Both the position numbers and the translations under genes were made by a program. A DNA stretch of 49,994 bases, from positions 1-49,994 of IMG/VR virus record IMGVR_UViG_3300028025_005993; one strand, 5' to 3'. Position 1 is the stretch's first letter; each line of letters opens with the position of its first letter. Under the pieces are notes generated by a model. It saw only the letters and a program-made list of their open reading frames with translations, did no database searches and was not told where the DNA came from. The DNA comes from a virus. Positions 32,282 through 39,942 of this stretch are shown here, in pieces.

Positions 32282-33160
32282 TTAAAGAGTTAATAACATG
32301 TCTATTAATTCAGGTTGTGGAAACATATCCACTTTATCTTTTCTGACATTTGTGTGTGTCCAAAGTCCTCTTGTTTTTTCCACTAATGAAAGATCAAAGT
32401 GATCGAAGGCATCAGCACCTTTTTTATGAATTAACTCAACAAGTCCTTTTCTAATATCAATATCATCACGATCAGCAATAAACAATAACCAATCTTTAAT
32501 TGCGGTTATTTGTAAGTCAGAATATTTGTGCCAAAATTGATGACCTCTAAATGGTTTTGGAAGTTTTACAATCTGAGCTTGATGAGCAACCGTTCCAACA
32601 TAAGTTTTCCCGTCTTTTAACTGACCAAAATTACAAACTTCTAATCCTACCGAACAACTATGTAATTTATTTGATCCTGTTCCTAAATGCCAAGCGTAGT
32701 GTCCTGTTGGAAATGCTTGAACCATAACACCATCGTGAGTTTTATCACATGTTTTAATGTTTTGACCTCCCAAAACAAATTCGGTTGCAATTGCACCTCT
32801 TGTGTCATTTGCCCAAGCATCGATTGTTTTAAATGGATTTTCCCATCCTGCTGTGTGATGAAGAAATACCCATTCTTTTTTTGTTTTTTCACGTTTGTAT
32901 TCGCCTGCCGGTAAAAAGTGTTGTTTTATCTCTAAACCTTTTGCCTGATTTTTGTTTTCAGATAAATCCGTTGATACAAAACCCATAGCCTCCCATGTTT
33001 CTTTTCCAACAATACCATCAGAAGCCAAGTAATGTTTTTTTTGAAATTCTTTAACAACTTTTTCTGTCATTGGCCCAAAATCACCATCAACCTTTAAATC
33101 AAAAAACTTTTGAAGTTTTTTAACCTCTTCACCTTTTGATCCTAATTTTAATATTTCCAT
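32282..33160 (-). CDS. N-acetylmuramoyl-L-alanine amidase endolysin
   Basis: 292 aa. An N-terminal peptidoglycan-binding domain (residues 1-60: LGSKGEEVKKLQKFF, VDGDFGPMTEKVVKEFQKK, SDGIVGKETWEAMG) precedes an Amidase_2 catalytic domain: VFLHHTAGW (zinc His 101/102), HYAWHLGTGS, CSVGLEVCNFG and WTHTNVRKDKVDMFP with the second His. It cleaves the bond between MurNAc and L-Ala. It has no export signal, so release would need a holin. Late motif 14 nt upstream; terminator immediately downstream. Confidence 0.9.
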   Translation of the reverse strand: MEILKLGSKGEEVKKLQKFFDLKVDGDFGPMTEKVVKEFQKKHYLASDGIVGKETWEAMGFVSTDLSENKNQAKGLEIKQHFLPAGEYKREKTKKEWVFLHHTAGWENPFKTIDAWANDTRGAIATEFVLGGQNIKTCDKTHDGVMVQAFPTGHYAWHLGTGSNKLHSCSVGLEVCNFGQLKDGKTYVGTVAHQAQIVKLPKPFRGHQFWHKYSDLQITAIKDWLLFIADRDDIDIRKGLVELIHKKGADAFDHFDLSLVEKTRGLWTHTNVRKDKVDMFPQPELIDMLLTL

Positions 33161-33174
33161 AATCTTTTTTGATT

Positions 33175-33182
33175 ATAAATAC
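33175..33182 (-). promoter_or_regulatory. putative late motif GTATTTAT
   Basis: Minus-strand GTATTTAT ending 14 nt before the ATG at 33160. Confidence 0.5.
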
Positions 33183-33188
33183 TTGATC

Positions 33189-33437
33189 TTACGATATTAT
33201 GTTTATATCACTTGTGGTTTCGATTACAACTCTTGCACCACAACTCAAAAGTGGTTTAGCATCCACCCCATCACCACCATAAATAATTCTACTTGGACCT
33301 AATATTTCCACTTCATTACAATAAGTGTTTTTTTTACCTTCTTTAATTGTAATCACAGGAAGATCTGTTCCTTTTGTTTTGTTGGATCTAATGTGGTGTT
33401 GATTAACGTGAATTCGTTTTACTTTTGGTCTTGCCAT
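33189..33437 (-). CDS. conserved phage hypothetical protein (MARPKVKRIHVNQ type)
   Basis: 82 aa from the ATG at 33437: MARPKVKRIHVNQHHIRSN, then PVITIKEGKKNTYCNEVEIL and LSCGARVVIET. This small family is familiar from prophages and mobile elements of several phyla, function unknown. Overlaps the preceding gene by 19 bp. Confidence 0.65.
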   Translation of the reverse strand: MARPKVKRIHVNQHHIRSNKTKGTDLPVITIKEGKKNTYCNEVEILGPSRIIYGGDGVDAKPLLSCGARVVIETTSDINIIS

Positions 33438-33676
33438 TCCCAACCCAGTAACAATTTTGTAAAAAACCTATGAATTGAATTAGGTTTTTTATCAAAGAAA
33501 ATGTGAAAACTCTTTCCCACTTTGTATGATCCAACTTGTTTTGGTTTTTTTAACGTTGGTATGTCACCTGATCTTAACACAAAATCATCATACTTTTCGT
33601 TTTCTTTATTTTTTGTGTGTTTTTGTTTTTTATTATCATTTTTGTAATGATAACTTTCTTTCTTTACTAGTCCCAT
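33419..33676 (-). CDS. small basic hypothetical protein
   Basis: 85 aa; Lys-rich N-terminal half (HYKNDNKKQKHTKNKENEK) and an FHIFFDKKPNSIHRFFTKLL C-terminal half. Overlaps the next gene by 19 bp. Function unknown. Confidence 0.5.
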   Translation of the reverse strand: MGLVKKESYHYKNDNKKQKHTKNKENEKYDDFVLRSGDIPTLKKPKQVGSYKVGKSFHIFFDKKPNSIHRFFTKLLLGWEWQDQK

Positions 33677-33677
33677 T

Positions 33678-33845
33678 TTAATGTTCTATGTCTTCTATAT
33701 TTATTTTATCTGTGTTTAGATTCAAGTTTTTTTTCCAATCACCCAAATTAATACTTGTCCAAACTTTCTTTTCTTTGTCATACAAAGTAATCATAAGATA
33801 ACCTAACTCTGATATGTATATTTTATCTACTTTATACTTTTTCAT
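33678..33845 (-). CDS. small hypothetical protein
   Basis: 55 aa: MKKYKVDKIYISELGYLMIT, then KEKKVWTSINLGDWKKNL. One base separates it from the next gene and one from the previous, and codon use looks normal, so it is likely real. A beta-rich small protein; function unknown. Confidence 0.55.
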   Translation of the reverse strand: MKKYKVDKIYISELGYLMITLYDKEKKVWTSINLGDWKKNLNLNTDKINIEDIEH

Positions 33846-33846
33846 T

Positions 33847-34080
33847 TTAATTCGCCCTTTCTAATTGATCTTCGTTAAAGATGTGAAGAAGTCCATATTC
33901 ATCCATTTCACCAACGACTCTGGTATTTCCTTCTACCGTTTGAAATACTGATACGATTGTGCAAGGAAATTTATATCCTTTAACTTTAACTGCTTTATCC
34001 CCTACTTTGAACTTAGGTTGATTTGAGGGGAAATCTCCGTCTGATAATTGTGGGTCATCCCACGATGTGTCTCTGTCCAT
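33847..34080 (-). CDS. small hypothetical protein, SH3-like segment
   Basis: 77 aa. FKVGDKAVKVKGYKFPCTIV followed by RVVGEMDEYGLLHIFNEDQL resembles an SH3-like or KOW-like barrel common in small phage proteins. Overlaps the upstream gene by 26 bp. Function unknown. Confidence 0.55.
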   Translation of the reverse strand: MDRDTSWDDPQLSDGDFPSNQPKFKVGDKAVKVKGYKFPCTIVSVFQTVEGNTRVVGEMDEYGLLHIFNEDQLERAN

Positions 34081-34246
34081 GTCTTTTTTCGTTTAATTGT
34101 TTATATCTTTCATAATCACCTTTCTTATCATAACCTTGAGTTACAACATATTCAAGAGTGATTAATTCTCGGTATTCTTCATTGGTTAAATTACCTCGTA
34201 GTTCCTCAACCACTTTGTCGTAAATTTCGTCAAAGTTTTTTTCCAT
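34055..34246 (-). CDS. small helical hypothetical protein
   Basis: 63 aa, charged and helical: MEKNFDEIYDKVVEELRGNL. The last codons overlap the next gene. Function unknown. Confidence 0.5.
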   Translation of the reverse strand: MEKNFDEIYDKVVEELRGNLTNEEYRELITLEYVVTQGYDKKGDYERYKQLNEKRHGQRHIVG

Positions 34247-34247
34247 T

Positions 34248-34490
34248 TTAATAAATTTTAATAGTAGGGTATTCTATAATCTCAACATGGTTTTTACACA
34301 CTCGGTAATGTTTGTCTAAAACTTCATCAAGTAACGTTTCTTTCGTTTCACCAGAATATATCATGTAACAACTACCATATCCCATATGAACACTATAACC
34401 AATATCTTTCCATCTACCAAACCACCCTTCTCTTTGGATGTTATAATAACCGCTCGGTCTTTTTACAAATCTGATTTTAATTGTCCTCAT
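34248..34490 (-). CDS. small hypothetical protein
   Basis: 80 aa: RFVKRPSGYYNIQREGWFGR, then SVHMGYGSCYMIYSGETKE. Aromatic-rich beta protein; overlaps the upstream gene by 14 bp. Function unknown. Confidence 0.55.
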   Translation of the reverse strand: MRTIKIRFVKRPSGYYNIQREGWFGRWKDIGYSVHMGYGSCYMIYSGETKETLLDEVLDKHYRVCKNHVEIIEYPTIKIY

Positions 34491-35034
34491 TTTCTATTTT
34501 TTTAAGTATTAAACATCCATCTGCATCGAGCTTTGGTTTACTCATATTAGTAATATATCTTGCTCGTGTCTTCAATTGGATTACATCTTCCATCTCAATC
34601 TCAACTTCTATTTCTGTTGGTTGCAAGGAATGAATAAACTCACCCAAAGTTACTTTGGTTTGTTTAAATTTAAGAGCCGTATTCCAACACATCATCATTT
34701 CTTCTAAAGTAAATGTCTTGGTCGCATTCAACTCCATTGCTTTGTTAAAGCCTGCTATAAATCCCACTTGTTGGTGCATAGCATCTTTCATTATACATTC
34801 GTTCATTCCTTCAAAAGAATCCTGATATGTTCTTCGGTGATTATAAGCCAACTCCTCAACATCTACTACTCCAAATATCTCATCACAGTTTTGTTTGGAT
34901 ATCTTATGATAACCTTCACCATCTGTGCTGCCCATCATTGCTTCTAAAACCGCACCACTTATACTTTTTGATGGTATTTGTTCTAAGTAATAATGTCCAT
35001 TAGCCTTTATTAGTTTTGCTTTCATTGTTTTCAT
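34477..35034 (-). CDS. hypothetical protein of phage type
   Basis: 185 aa, starting MKTMKAKLIKANGHYYLEQI. The pattern AKLIKANGHYYL, HQQVGFIAGFNKAMELN and TFTLEEMMMCWN is typical of unannotated proteins in Bacteroidota phages. Alpha/beta with a Met-rich middle. Function unknown. Confidence 0.6.
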   Translation of the reverse strand: MKTMKAKLIKANGHYYLEQIPSKSISGAVLEAMMGSTDGEGYHKISKQNCDEIFGVVDVEELAYNHRRTYQDSFEGMNECIMKDAMHQQVGFIAGFNKAMELNATKTFTLEEMMMCWNTALKFKQTKVTLGEFIHSLQPTEIEVEIEMEDVIQLKTRARYITNMSKPKLDADGCLILKKIENEDN

Positions 35035-35037
35035 AGT

Positions 35038-35568
35038 TTAATCAATTACGTCAGCCAAATACTGACCTGAACCAACTTTAATTTTATGACAACCTTCCTG
35101 ATTGTCCATCTCATCCATCCAATTATCCCAATTTTTTTCCAATAAATCAACAAACGCATCGTTGTTTCCTCTGTCTTTATATCGTTGGATGTATTCATCT
35201 TTGATGTCTCTATTTGGATAAACCAATACAAATGGAATACCTTTTTTAAGAAGTGCGTCTCTCACATCTTTATGTGATGATACTAGAATCTTATCTACTT
35301 TTGGATCCTGAATGTTTCTTTCAATGTGTTCAATGTAGTTTGCTGGAAAATGTTTCTTATCAAACTTTGAACTATCGCTGTCCAACACATTTCTATCTGT
35401 AGTGTTGAAGTAGGTTGTTTTCCCTACACCGGGGAATGCTGAATATACTTTTGTTTTCATATCTATTTTAATTGTTTTTTCCAAGTTTTCTTGAACAAAT
35501 TTATCAATTTCAAGGTCACCGTGTTGGTCTAACCATTCCGAAATTATGTTGTTTTTTTTCATAATCAT
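35038..35568 (-). CDS. P-loop kinase-like protein
   Basis: 176 aa. Walker A FPGVGKTT at residues 45-52 after strand KVYSA; DSDSSKFDKK follows and KILVSSHKDVRDALLKKGI matches the strand-helix pattern of small nucleoside or polynucleotide kinases. Near thyA, so a nucleotide kinase role is possible. The first 35 residues precede the P-loop core; an internal Met at 36 could be an alternative start. Confidence 0.7.
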   Translation of the reverse strand: MIMKKNNIISEWLDQHGDLEIDKFVQENLEKTIKIDMKTKVYSAFPGVGKTTYFNTTDRNVLDSDSSKFDKKHFPANYIEHIERNIQDPKVDKILVSSHKDVRDALLKKGIPFVLVYPNRDIKDEYIQRYKDRGNNDAFVDLLEKNWDNWMDEMDNQEGCHKIKVGSGQYLADVID

Positions 35569-35858
35569 ACTTTTTCGTATGTTAATTCAAAAATGTCAGG
35601 TTTACACGGATAAAAATCTCTATCACCTGTTGGGAAGGGTTCTTTAATAATCCAATCACCCCTAAAGGCTTTCATCACACCTTCTTTTGTTTCAATCAGT
35701 AAACTAAATATCGGAGCACCTTTTCCTGCAACATAGGCGGTTTCACTCTCCAATTCCGATTTCAATTCTTTACCGACAAATTGTTCTATTTCTTGTTTGT
35801 TACTATTTCCATTCCATTGGATTGCTTCAATCTCAACCGGTTTTTTTCTGTATTTCAT
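35565..35858 (-). CDS. conserved phage hypothetical (KYRKKPVEIEAIQW type)
   Basis: 97 aa: MKYRKKPVEIEAIQWNGNSN, then FRGDWIIKEPFPTGDRDFYP and CKPDIFELTYEKV. A widespread small phage family in Firmicutes and Bacteroidota phages, function unknown. Overlaps the P-loop gene by ATGA. Confidence 0.75.
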   Translation of the reverse strand: MKYRKKPVEIEAIQWNGNSNKQEIEQFVGKELKSELESETAYVAGKGAPIFSLLIETKEGVMKAFRGDWIIKEPFPTGDRDFYPCKPDIFELTYEKV

Positions 35859-35994
35859 AATTTAATGTTTTTTTTTTAAACCTATAACCAACAAACCATA
35901 AATCAACCCTGAAAAACCAATTACCATCGTGTTTTCCAAAACCAATTCTAATCATTCGATTATCGTGGTTAAGTTTTATTTTATCAATTTTCAT
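35833..35994 (-). CDS. small hypothetical protein
   Basis: 53 aa as read: MKIDKIKLNHDNRMIRIGFG, WFFRVDLWFVGYRFKKK, then a tail overlapping the next gene by 26 bp. The N-terminal 40 residues look like a common small phage protein that usually ends near GYRF. A run of 10 As follows GYRF; one base fewer would end the ORF after KKKH. So the 3' end is uncertain (slippage or a sequencing ambiguity). Confidence 0.5.
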   Translation of the reverse strand: MKIDKIKLNHDNRMIRIGFGKHDGNWFFRVDLWFVGYRFKKKTLNYEIQKKTG

Positions 35995-35996
35995 TT

Positions 35997-36983
35997 TTAA
36001 TTAGATAAGGGTGCTTTAATAGAGGGGTGTGATTGATAATTTTTCAATGTGAAATCACTTACAACATAAGATTCAATACTTGGTCTTGACCCTTCATAAG
36101 TTGGGAACTGATTTAATGTAGGTAATTCAAATGGTTCTCTACCAATCTGTTCTTTTGCTTGTTCAATATGATTTAAGTATAAGTGAGTATCACCCAAGTT
36201 TCCAATCAATTGATCAGGAATCATATTCACTTCTTTTGCCAAGATTGTAAGTAATAATCCGTAAGACGCAATGTTGAATGGTAAACCTAAGAATGTATCT
36301 ACAGAGCGTTGATTCCACATTAAAGAAAGATATTTACCCTCTCTGACATAACATTGAAATCCATAATGACAAGGTGGAAGAACCATTTGGTCTAATTCAC
36401 CAACATTCCAAGCATTAACCATTAAACGTCTTGAGTCTGGGTTTGTTTTAAGGTCGTTGATTAGGTTTGCAATTTGGTCGATATAGATTCTTTTTTCATC
36501 TTCATACCCCCACTTATTAAAAAAAGTAGAATAGTTTTCAGTTTTCCATTTTCTCCATTGCTTACCATAGATTGGTCCCAAATTACCAAAGTCTTTTGCA
36601 AATGCATCATTTGTTTTTATTAAATCAATAAATTGTTCTTGTTTATATCTAGGACCATGAAAGTCTTTGGTGAATAACTTTGTGTAGTTCTTATAAGCAT
36701 CTCCGTCCCAAATATGACAACCATTATCAACAAGGAATTTAATGTTTGTATCACCACGAAGAAACCATAATAACTCGGTCACCATAGTTTTCCAAGCCAT
36801 TTTCTTGGTTGTAAGTAAAGGAAACCCCTCACTCATTTTATGACGGATTTGTCTTCCGAATACTGAAATAGTTCCAGTCCCTGTTCTGTCTTTTTTTTCC
36901 ACACCATTATCCAAAATGTCTTGGAGTAATGCTTGGTATTGTTTATCCAGGGTGTTACCCTTTATCGCATTTATTTTTCCCAT
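35997..36983 (-). CDS. thyA: thymidylate synthase (ThyA type)
   Basis: 328 aa. Typical ThyA motifs: DRTGTGTISVFGRQIRHKM, EGFPLLTTKKMAWK, ELLWFLRGDTNI, catalytic C205 in LPPCHYGFQ, QRSVDTFLGLPFNIASY and GDTHLYLNH. It converts dUMP to dTMP with methylene-tetrahydrofolate, supplying nucleotides for phage DNA. Longer than bacterial ThyA (about 264 aa) through an insertion around residues 105-175. Its start overlaps the GIY-YIG gene by 29 bp. Confidence 0.95.
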   Translation of the reverse strand: MGKINAIKGNTLDKQYQALLQDILDNGVEKKDRTGTGTISVFGRQIRHKMSEGFPLLTTKKMAWKTMVTELLWFLRGDTNIKFLVDNGCHIWDGDAYKNYTKLFTKDFHGPRYKQEQFIDLIKTNDAFAKDFGNLGPIYGKQWRKWKTENYSTFFNKWGYEDEKRIYIDQIANLINDLKTNPDSRRLMVNAWNVGELDQMVLPPCHYGFQCYVREGKYLSLMWNQRSVDTFLGLPFNIASYGLLLTILAKEVNMIPDQLIGNLGDTHLYLNHIEQAKEQIGREPFELPTLNQFPTYEGSRPSIESYVVSDFTLKNYQSHPSIKAPLSN

Positions 36984-37602
36984 GATTTCTAGTTATAACT
37001 GTTTTTGTTGTATAAACCCCACATATTTCACATGTTGAATGGTTTCTTATTTTGTCTTTCGGTTTCTTCAATGCTTGTTTGTGCGATTCGGTTAGTGGTT
37101 TTCCTTTTTTAACTTTAGATATTGATTCTGCTCTTTTTTTATTTCTTTCCGGTGAATCTTTCTGAGAACTTCTCGCTTTACTCATTTTCATTTTTGTTTC
37201 ATCTGAAAAAACAATACCTTTTCTTGATTCACTCATCCTTTTTCTTTCTTCTGGTGTTCTTTCTCTTTTAGACATTAATTCTTTCCATTCTTTTGTTTTA
37301 GGCACACCTTTAATATGTCCCCACCCTCCGTCACCATTTTCAGGTTTAAGATTGGCAAAATCATTACTTTTTACTATATCCCATAAATTAGAATAATATT
37401 CACCAACTTTTTTTAACTCATCAACATCTTTAGTTTCTAATAGAACCGTTGTCTTTATATCTTTGTAAGTTAAATTGTGTTTAAGTATGTGGTTTTTCCA
37501 TCTTTTACCACTCCCCATATATGTGTAAACATCTCGATTAACACACTTACCTAAATATTTTAATCCTAACGGACTTTCTTTTAAGTATAAAATAATATTC
37601 AT
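36955..37602 (-). CDS. GIY-YIG homing endonuclease (Seg-like)
   Basis: 215 aa. N-terminal GIY-YIG domain: ILYLKESPLGLKYLGKC, then TYMGSGKRWKNHILKH. Two or three NUMOD3-like DNA-binding repeats follow (MSESRKGIVFSDETKMKMSK, SISKVKKGKPLTESHKQALK), then a C-terminal zinc-finger-like CEICGVYTTK...H...C. This is the usual layout of free-standing T4 Seg-type endonucleases. It overlaps thyA, a known favourite target of homing elements (as with T4 td). A late motif lies 14 nt upstream. Confidence 0.85.
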   Translation of the reverse strand: MNIILYLKESPLGLKYLGKCVNRDVYTYMGSGKRWKNHILKHNLTYKDIKTTVLLETKDVDELKKVGEYYSNLWDIVKSNDFANLKPENGDGGWGHIKGVPKTKEWKELMSKRERTPEERKRMSESRKGIVFSDETKMKMSKARSSQKDSPERNKKRAESISKVKKGKPLTESHKQALKKPKDKIRNHSTCEICGVYTTKTVITRNHGKNKCDKG

Positions 37603-37616
37603 AATAGTTCTTTATT

Positions 37617-37624
37617 ATAAATAT
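37617..37624 (-). promoter_or_regulatory. putative late motif ATATTTAT
   Basis: Minus-strand ATATTTAT ending 14 nt before the ATG at 37602. Confidence 0.4.
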
Positions 37625-37638
37625 CAAAACTTTATTGT

Positions 37639-37800
37639 TTATCTAAGTTGTTCATTATCCATTTGTTTAATCACATCTTTTATACTTTTCATCCAAGAAC
37701 CTAAAATGTCTAGTCTCCAATTCCATATTGACATATGAGCATCCCATATATCTTTTGGAACTTCTACTTTGATAATTCTTCTGTTTTTTAAATTTATAAT
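37639..37800 (-). CDS. small hypothetical ORF, start uncertain
   Basis: In frame from about 37800 the minus strand reads NLKNRRIIKVEVPKDIWDAH and MSIWNWRLDILGSWMKSIKD, which looks coding. The first ATG is only at 37734 (31 aa); the longer form would need an ATT or ATA start overlapping the previous stop. It fills an otherwise empty gap. Low confidence. Confidence 0.35.
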   Translation of the reverse strand: MINLKNRRIIKVEVPKDIWDAHMSIWNWRLDILGSWMKSIKDVIKQMDNEQLR

Positions 37801-38000
37801 GTATCTAAAAATTCGTTGAAATCTATTTTAGATGGTGGTCTTCCATCTATATTACAACAGGTGTTATAATAATTTCTAATCTTTTGAATTGTCTCTTCTT
37901 TGTCAAGATGTTCTAATCCATCCATTAAAGTGTTGTCCCATAGTTTTTGTTCCTCTTCATCCATGTCGGATCTTAAATAGGGTATTCTGTCTTCACTCAT
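37794..38000 (-). CDS. small hypothetical protein
   Basis: 68 aa, acidic: MSEDRIPYLRSDMDEEEQKL, ending FNEFLDTL. Overlaps the upstream gene by ATGA. Function unknown. Confidence 0.55.
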   Translation of the reverse strand: MSEDRIPYLRSDMDEEEQKLWDNTLMDGLEHLDKEETIQKIRNYYNTCCNIDGRPPSKIDFNEFLDTL

Positions 38001-38302
38001 AATATGTTTAATTCTGTTCTGTATTTTTTAATTTTCTCTCTTGTCTTTTGAAACTCATCACCATCGCTCGATTTATGACCTTTACCAACGGCTTCTGTAA
38101 TCATTAATTCGTTTTTTAAAATAAAAGTCAATTTTTCTGAATTTGTCAATTCATAAGGAACAACTTCTGTTCTGATGAACTCACGAATCATCCCTCTGAT
38201 CTTATCAATCTGTTTGGTTGGGTTACCTTTGGCGTTATGACACATGATAGATGTTTGATAGATTGTTCTACTCAACTCTAATATTTTTTTATCAAATCCC
38301 AT
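37997..38302 (-). CDS. hypothetical protein
   Basis: 101 aa, helical: MGFDKKILELSRTIYQTSIM, then RGMIREFIRTEVVPYELTNS. Its start overlaps the end of the repeat-array gene by 11 bp. Function unknown. Confidence 0.5.
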   Translation of the reverse strand: MGFDKKILELSRTIYQTSIMCHNAKGNPTKQIDKIRGMIREFIRTEVVPYELTNSEKLTFILKNELMITEAVGKGHKSSDGDEFQKTREKIKKYRTELNIL

Positions 38303-39941
38303 CTTTATTCGTATTTCTAATTACACCTTCAACTCTACTTTTATGATTGTAAGAATCTTCAATTACTTCATTTACGTATTCAGTATGTGGTTTTGTCATA
38401 TGTCCTTGTCTTCGGTAATAATCACCATAACCTCTAAATTCACCGCTCTTGTCAGGTAACTCTTTAAGTTCTTTAACACCATTTTCAATAACATCCTGAA
38501 CTTTATCTAATGGTGTAATTGTCCCTTGTTCTTTGTTGTAGTGAGCATGATAGGTTGTCCTATCGTGTGTCATTTCTTTAGTCTCTTTCACTCCATTCTC
38601 AATCGCATCATTAATACTTTCAGTAATCTCAAAAGTAGCCGATAAATGATCTTTTTGTTCCCAACTTTCGACCAACCTATGTTTAGTTTCTTTCACCGCA
38701 TTTTTAATTGTATTTTCAATAAACATTTGGTTCAAGAATGTTACCTCTCTAGTTTCTTTAACACCATTTTCAATGGCATCGTCAATTAATTCAGGAATAT
38801 CCATTGATTTGTGTTCCCATATAAAGTCAATAACATCTCCAGCATCACAGGGAACCATTGTTTTAGTTTCTTTAACACCATTTTCAATAGCATCGTTAAT
38901 ACTTGATCCAAATGTGAATGGTCTATCAGATACGTCTTTAACGCCACTTTGAATGGTGTCTTCAATACCGACTAATCTATCCGTTTTTGCTAACACAGTG
39001 TCCTTTACCCCATTTTGAATGGCGTCCTTAACCCCACTCCTTATCCTCATCCCATCTACTTCGGTATGTCTTACCCCATTTTGAATGGTGTCTTCAACCG
39101 CACCCACTGGAGGCCACATCCGTGTTTGGGTCTCCTTCACCCCATTTTGAATGGTGTCTTCAACGATGAGAAGGATACTGAGATGGGAGTATATGGTCTC
39201 CTTCACCCCATTTTGAATGGTGTCTTCAACGGCGTTCCATCTTCTAGGAACGGCATATCTGGTATGTTTCACCCCATTTTGAATGGTATCTTCAACTAAG
39301 GTATTATTAGTATATTCAAAATAATCGGTGTGTCTTACCCCGTTTTGAATGGTATTTTCAATCCCGGTGGTCCTAACACCGGCTTTAGATCGGGTGTGTT
39401 TCACTCCTTCTCGAATGGTGTTTTCAACTTCTGATTTAGAAATCCCTATCGAATCTAAGGTGTTCTTTACCCCATTTTGAATGGTGTCTTTAACTGCAGA
39501 AATTTCATCCGCATTTAAATCCCAAGTGTGTTTTACCCCATTTTGAATGGTATCTTTAACTTCATCCGTTGTGATATTCCACGAAACCTGAGTGTGTTTA
39601 ATCCCATTTTCAATGGTGTCTTCAACCTTCAATGGTTTTCCAGCAGTGCTTAAACTTTCCTCAACCACATCAATACCCAAAAATCTTGATTCAAACCAGT
39701 TCTTGATCAAATCTCTTTCTTGAGTGCAGTCCTTACTGACTAGATCCAACTCATTTTGAAATAGGTTATAGTTGAACCACAAAGTTTTATCTTTTGTGAA
39801 TTCAACCACCCATCTTTTGTCTTCGGTAAAGATCAACCAAGTTGAGCCTTGTTCTGTAACATACTTGTCTGCACCTTCAATCATTTGGTCAAACAACCCA
39901 AAGACAAGTTTCTCTAATTTTTTTCCTGATGGATTTTTCAT
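38292..39941 (-). CDS. protein built on CRISPR-like 36-bp repeats (long paralogue)
   Basis: 549 aa from the ATG at 39941, whose MKNPSGKKLEKL matches the paralogue. Residues 1-100 form a conserved domain (LFDQMIEGADKYV, TWLIFTEDKRWVVEFT, LWFNYNLFQNEL). After that come 16 units of 12 residues, consensus VEDTIQNGVKHT, separated mostly by 10 residues with no similarity to one another (for example RYAVPRRWNA, QTRMWPPVGA). Units from 38865 to 39626 recur at exactly 66 bp; the C-terminal ones are degenerate. Function unknown. The N-domain looks like a small alpha/beta module; the repeats may form an extended or solenoid-like surface. Confidence 0.65.
   Translation of the reverse strand: MKNPSGKKLEKLVFGLFDQMIEGADKYVTEQGSTWLIFTEDKRWVVEFTKDKTLWFNYNLFQNELDLVSKDCTQERDLIKNWFESRFLGIDVVEESLSTAGKPLKVEDTIENGIKHTQVSWNITTDEVKDTIQNGVKHTWDLNADEISAVKDTIQNGVKNTLDSIGISKSEVENTIREGVKHTRSKAGVRTTGIENTIQNGVRHTDYFEYTNNTLVEDTIQNGVKHTRYAVPRRWNAVEDTIQNGVKETIYSHLSILLIVEDTIQNGVKETQTRMWPPVGAVEDTIQNGVRHTEVDGMRIRSGVKDAIQNGVKDTVLAKTDRLVGIEDTIQSGVKDVSDRPFTFGSSINDAIENGVKETKTMVPCDAGDVIDFIWEHKSMDIPELIDDAIENGVKETREVTFLNQMFIENTIKNAVKETKHRLVESWEQKDHLSATFEITESINDAIENGVKETKEMTHDRTTYHAHYNKEQGTITPLDKVQDVIENGVKELKELPDKSGEFRGYGDYYRRQGHMTKPHTEYVNEVIEDSYNHKSRVEGVIRNTNKDGI
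38466..39626. repeat. 36-bp repeats with 30-bp unrelated inserts (16 units)
   Basis: Plus-strand unit: GGTNTNYTTYACCCC, then ATTTTGAATGG, then TGTCTTCAAC, 36 bp in all. Units begin at 38865, 38931, 38997, 39063, 39129, 39195, 39261, 39327, 39393, 39459, 39525 and 39591, exactly 66 bp apart. Degenerate units lie at 38466, 38580, 38685 and 38751. The 30-bp inserts share nothing and vary widely in base composition (some about 60% GC in an AT-rich genome). Third codon positions of the repeats are conserved, including a rare GGG codon. Confidence 0.8.
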
Positions 39942-39942
39942 T

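Noticed and set aside
39015-39299. Plus-strand ORF through the 66-bp repeats
   Set aside because: Open only because the period is a multiple of three; the minus-strand frame has a conserved N-terminal domain and extends across all units.
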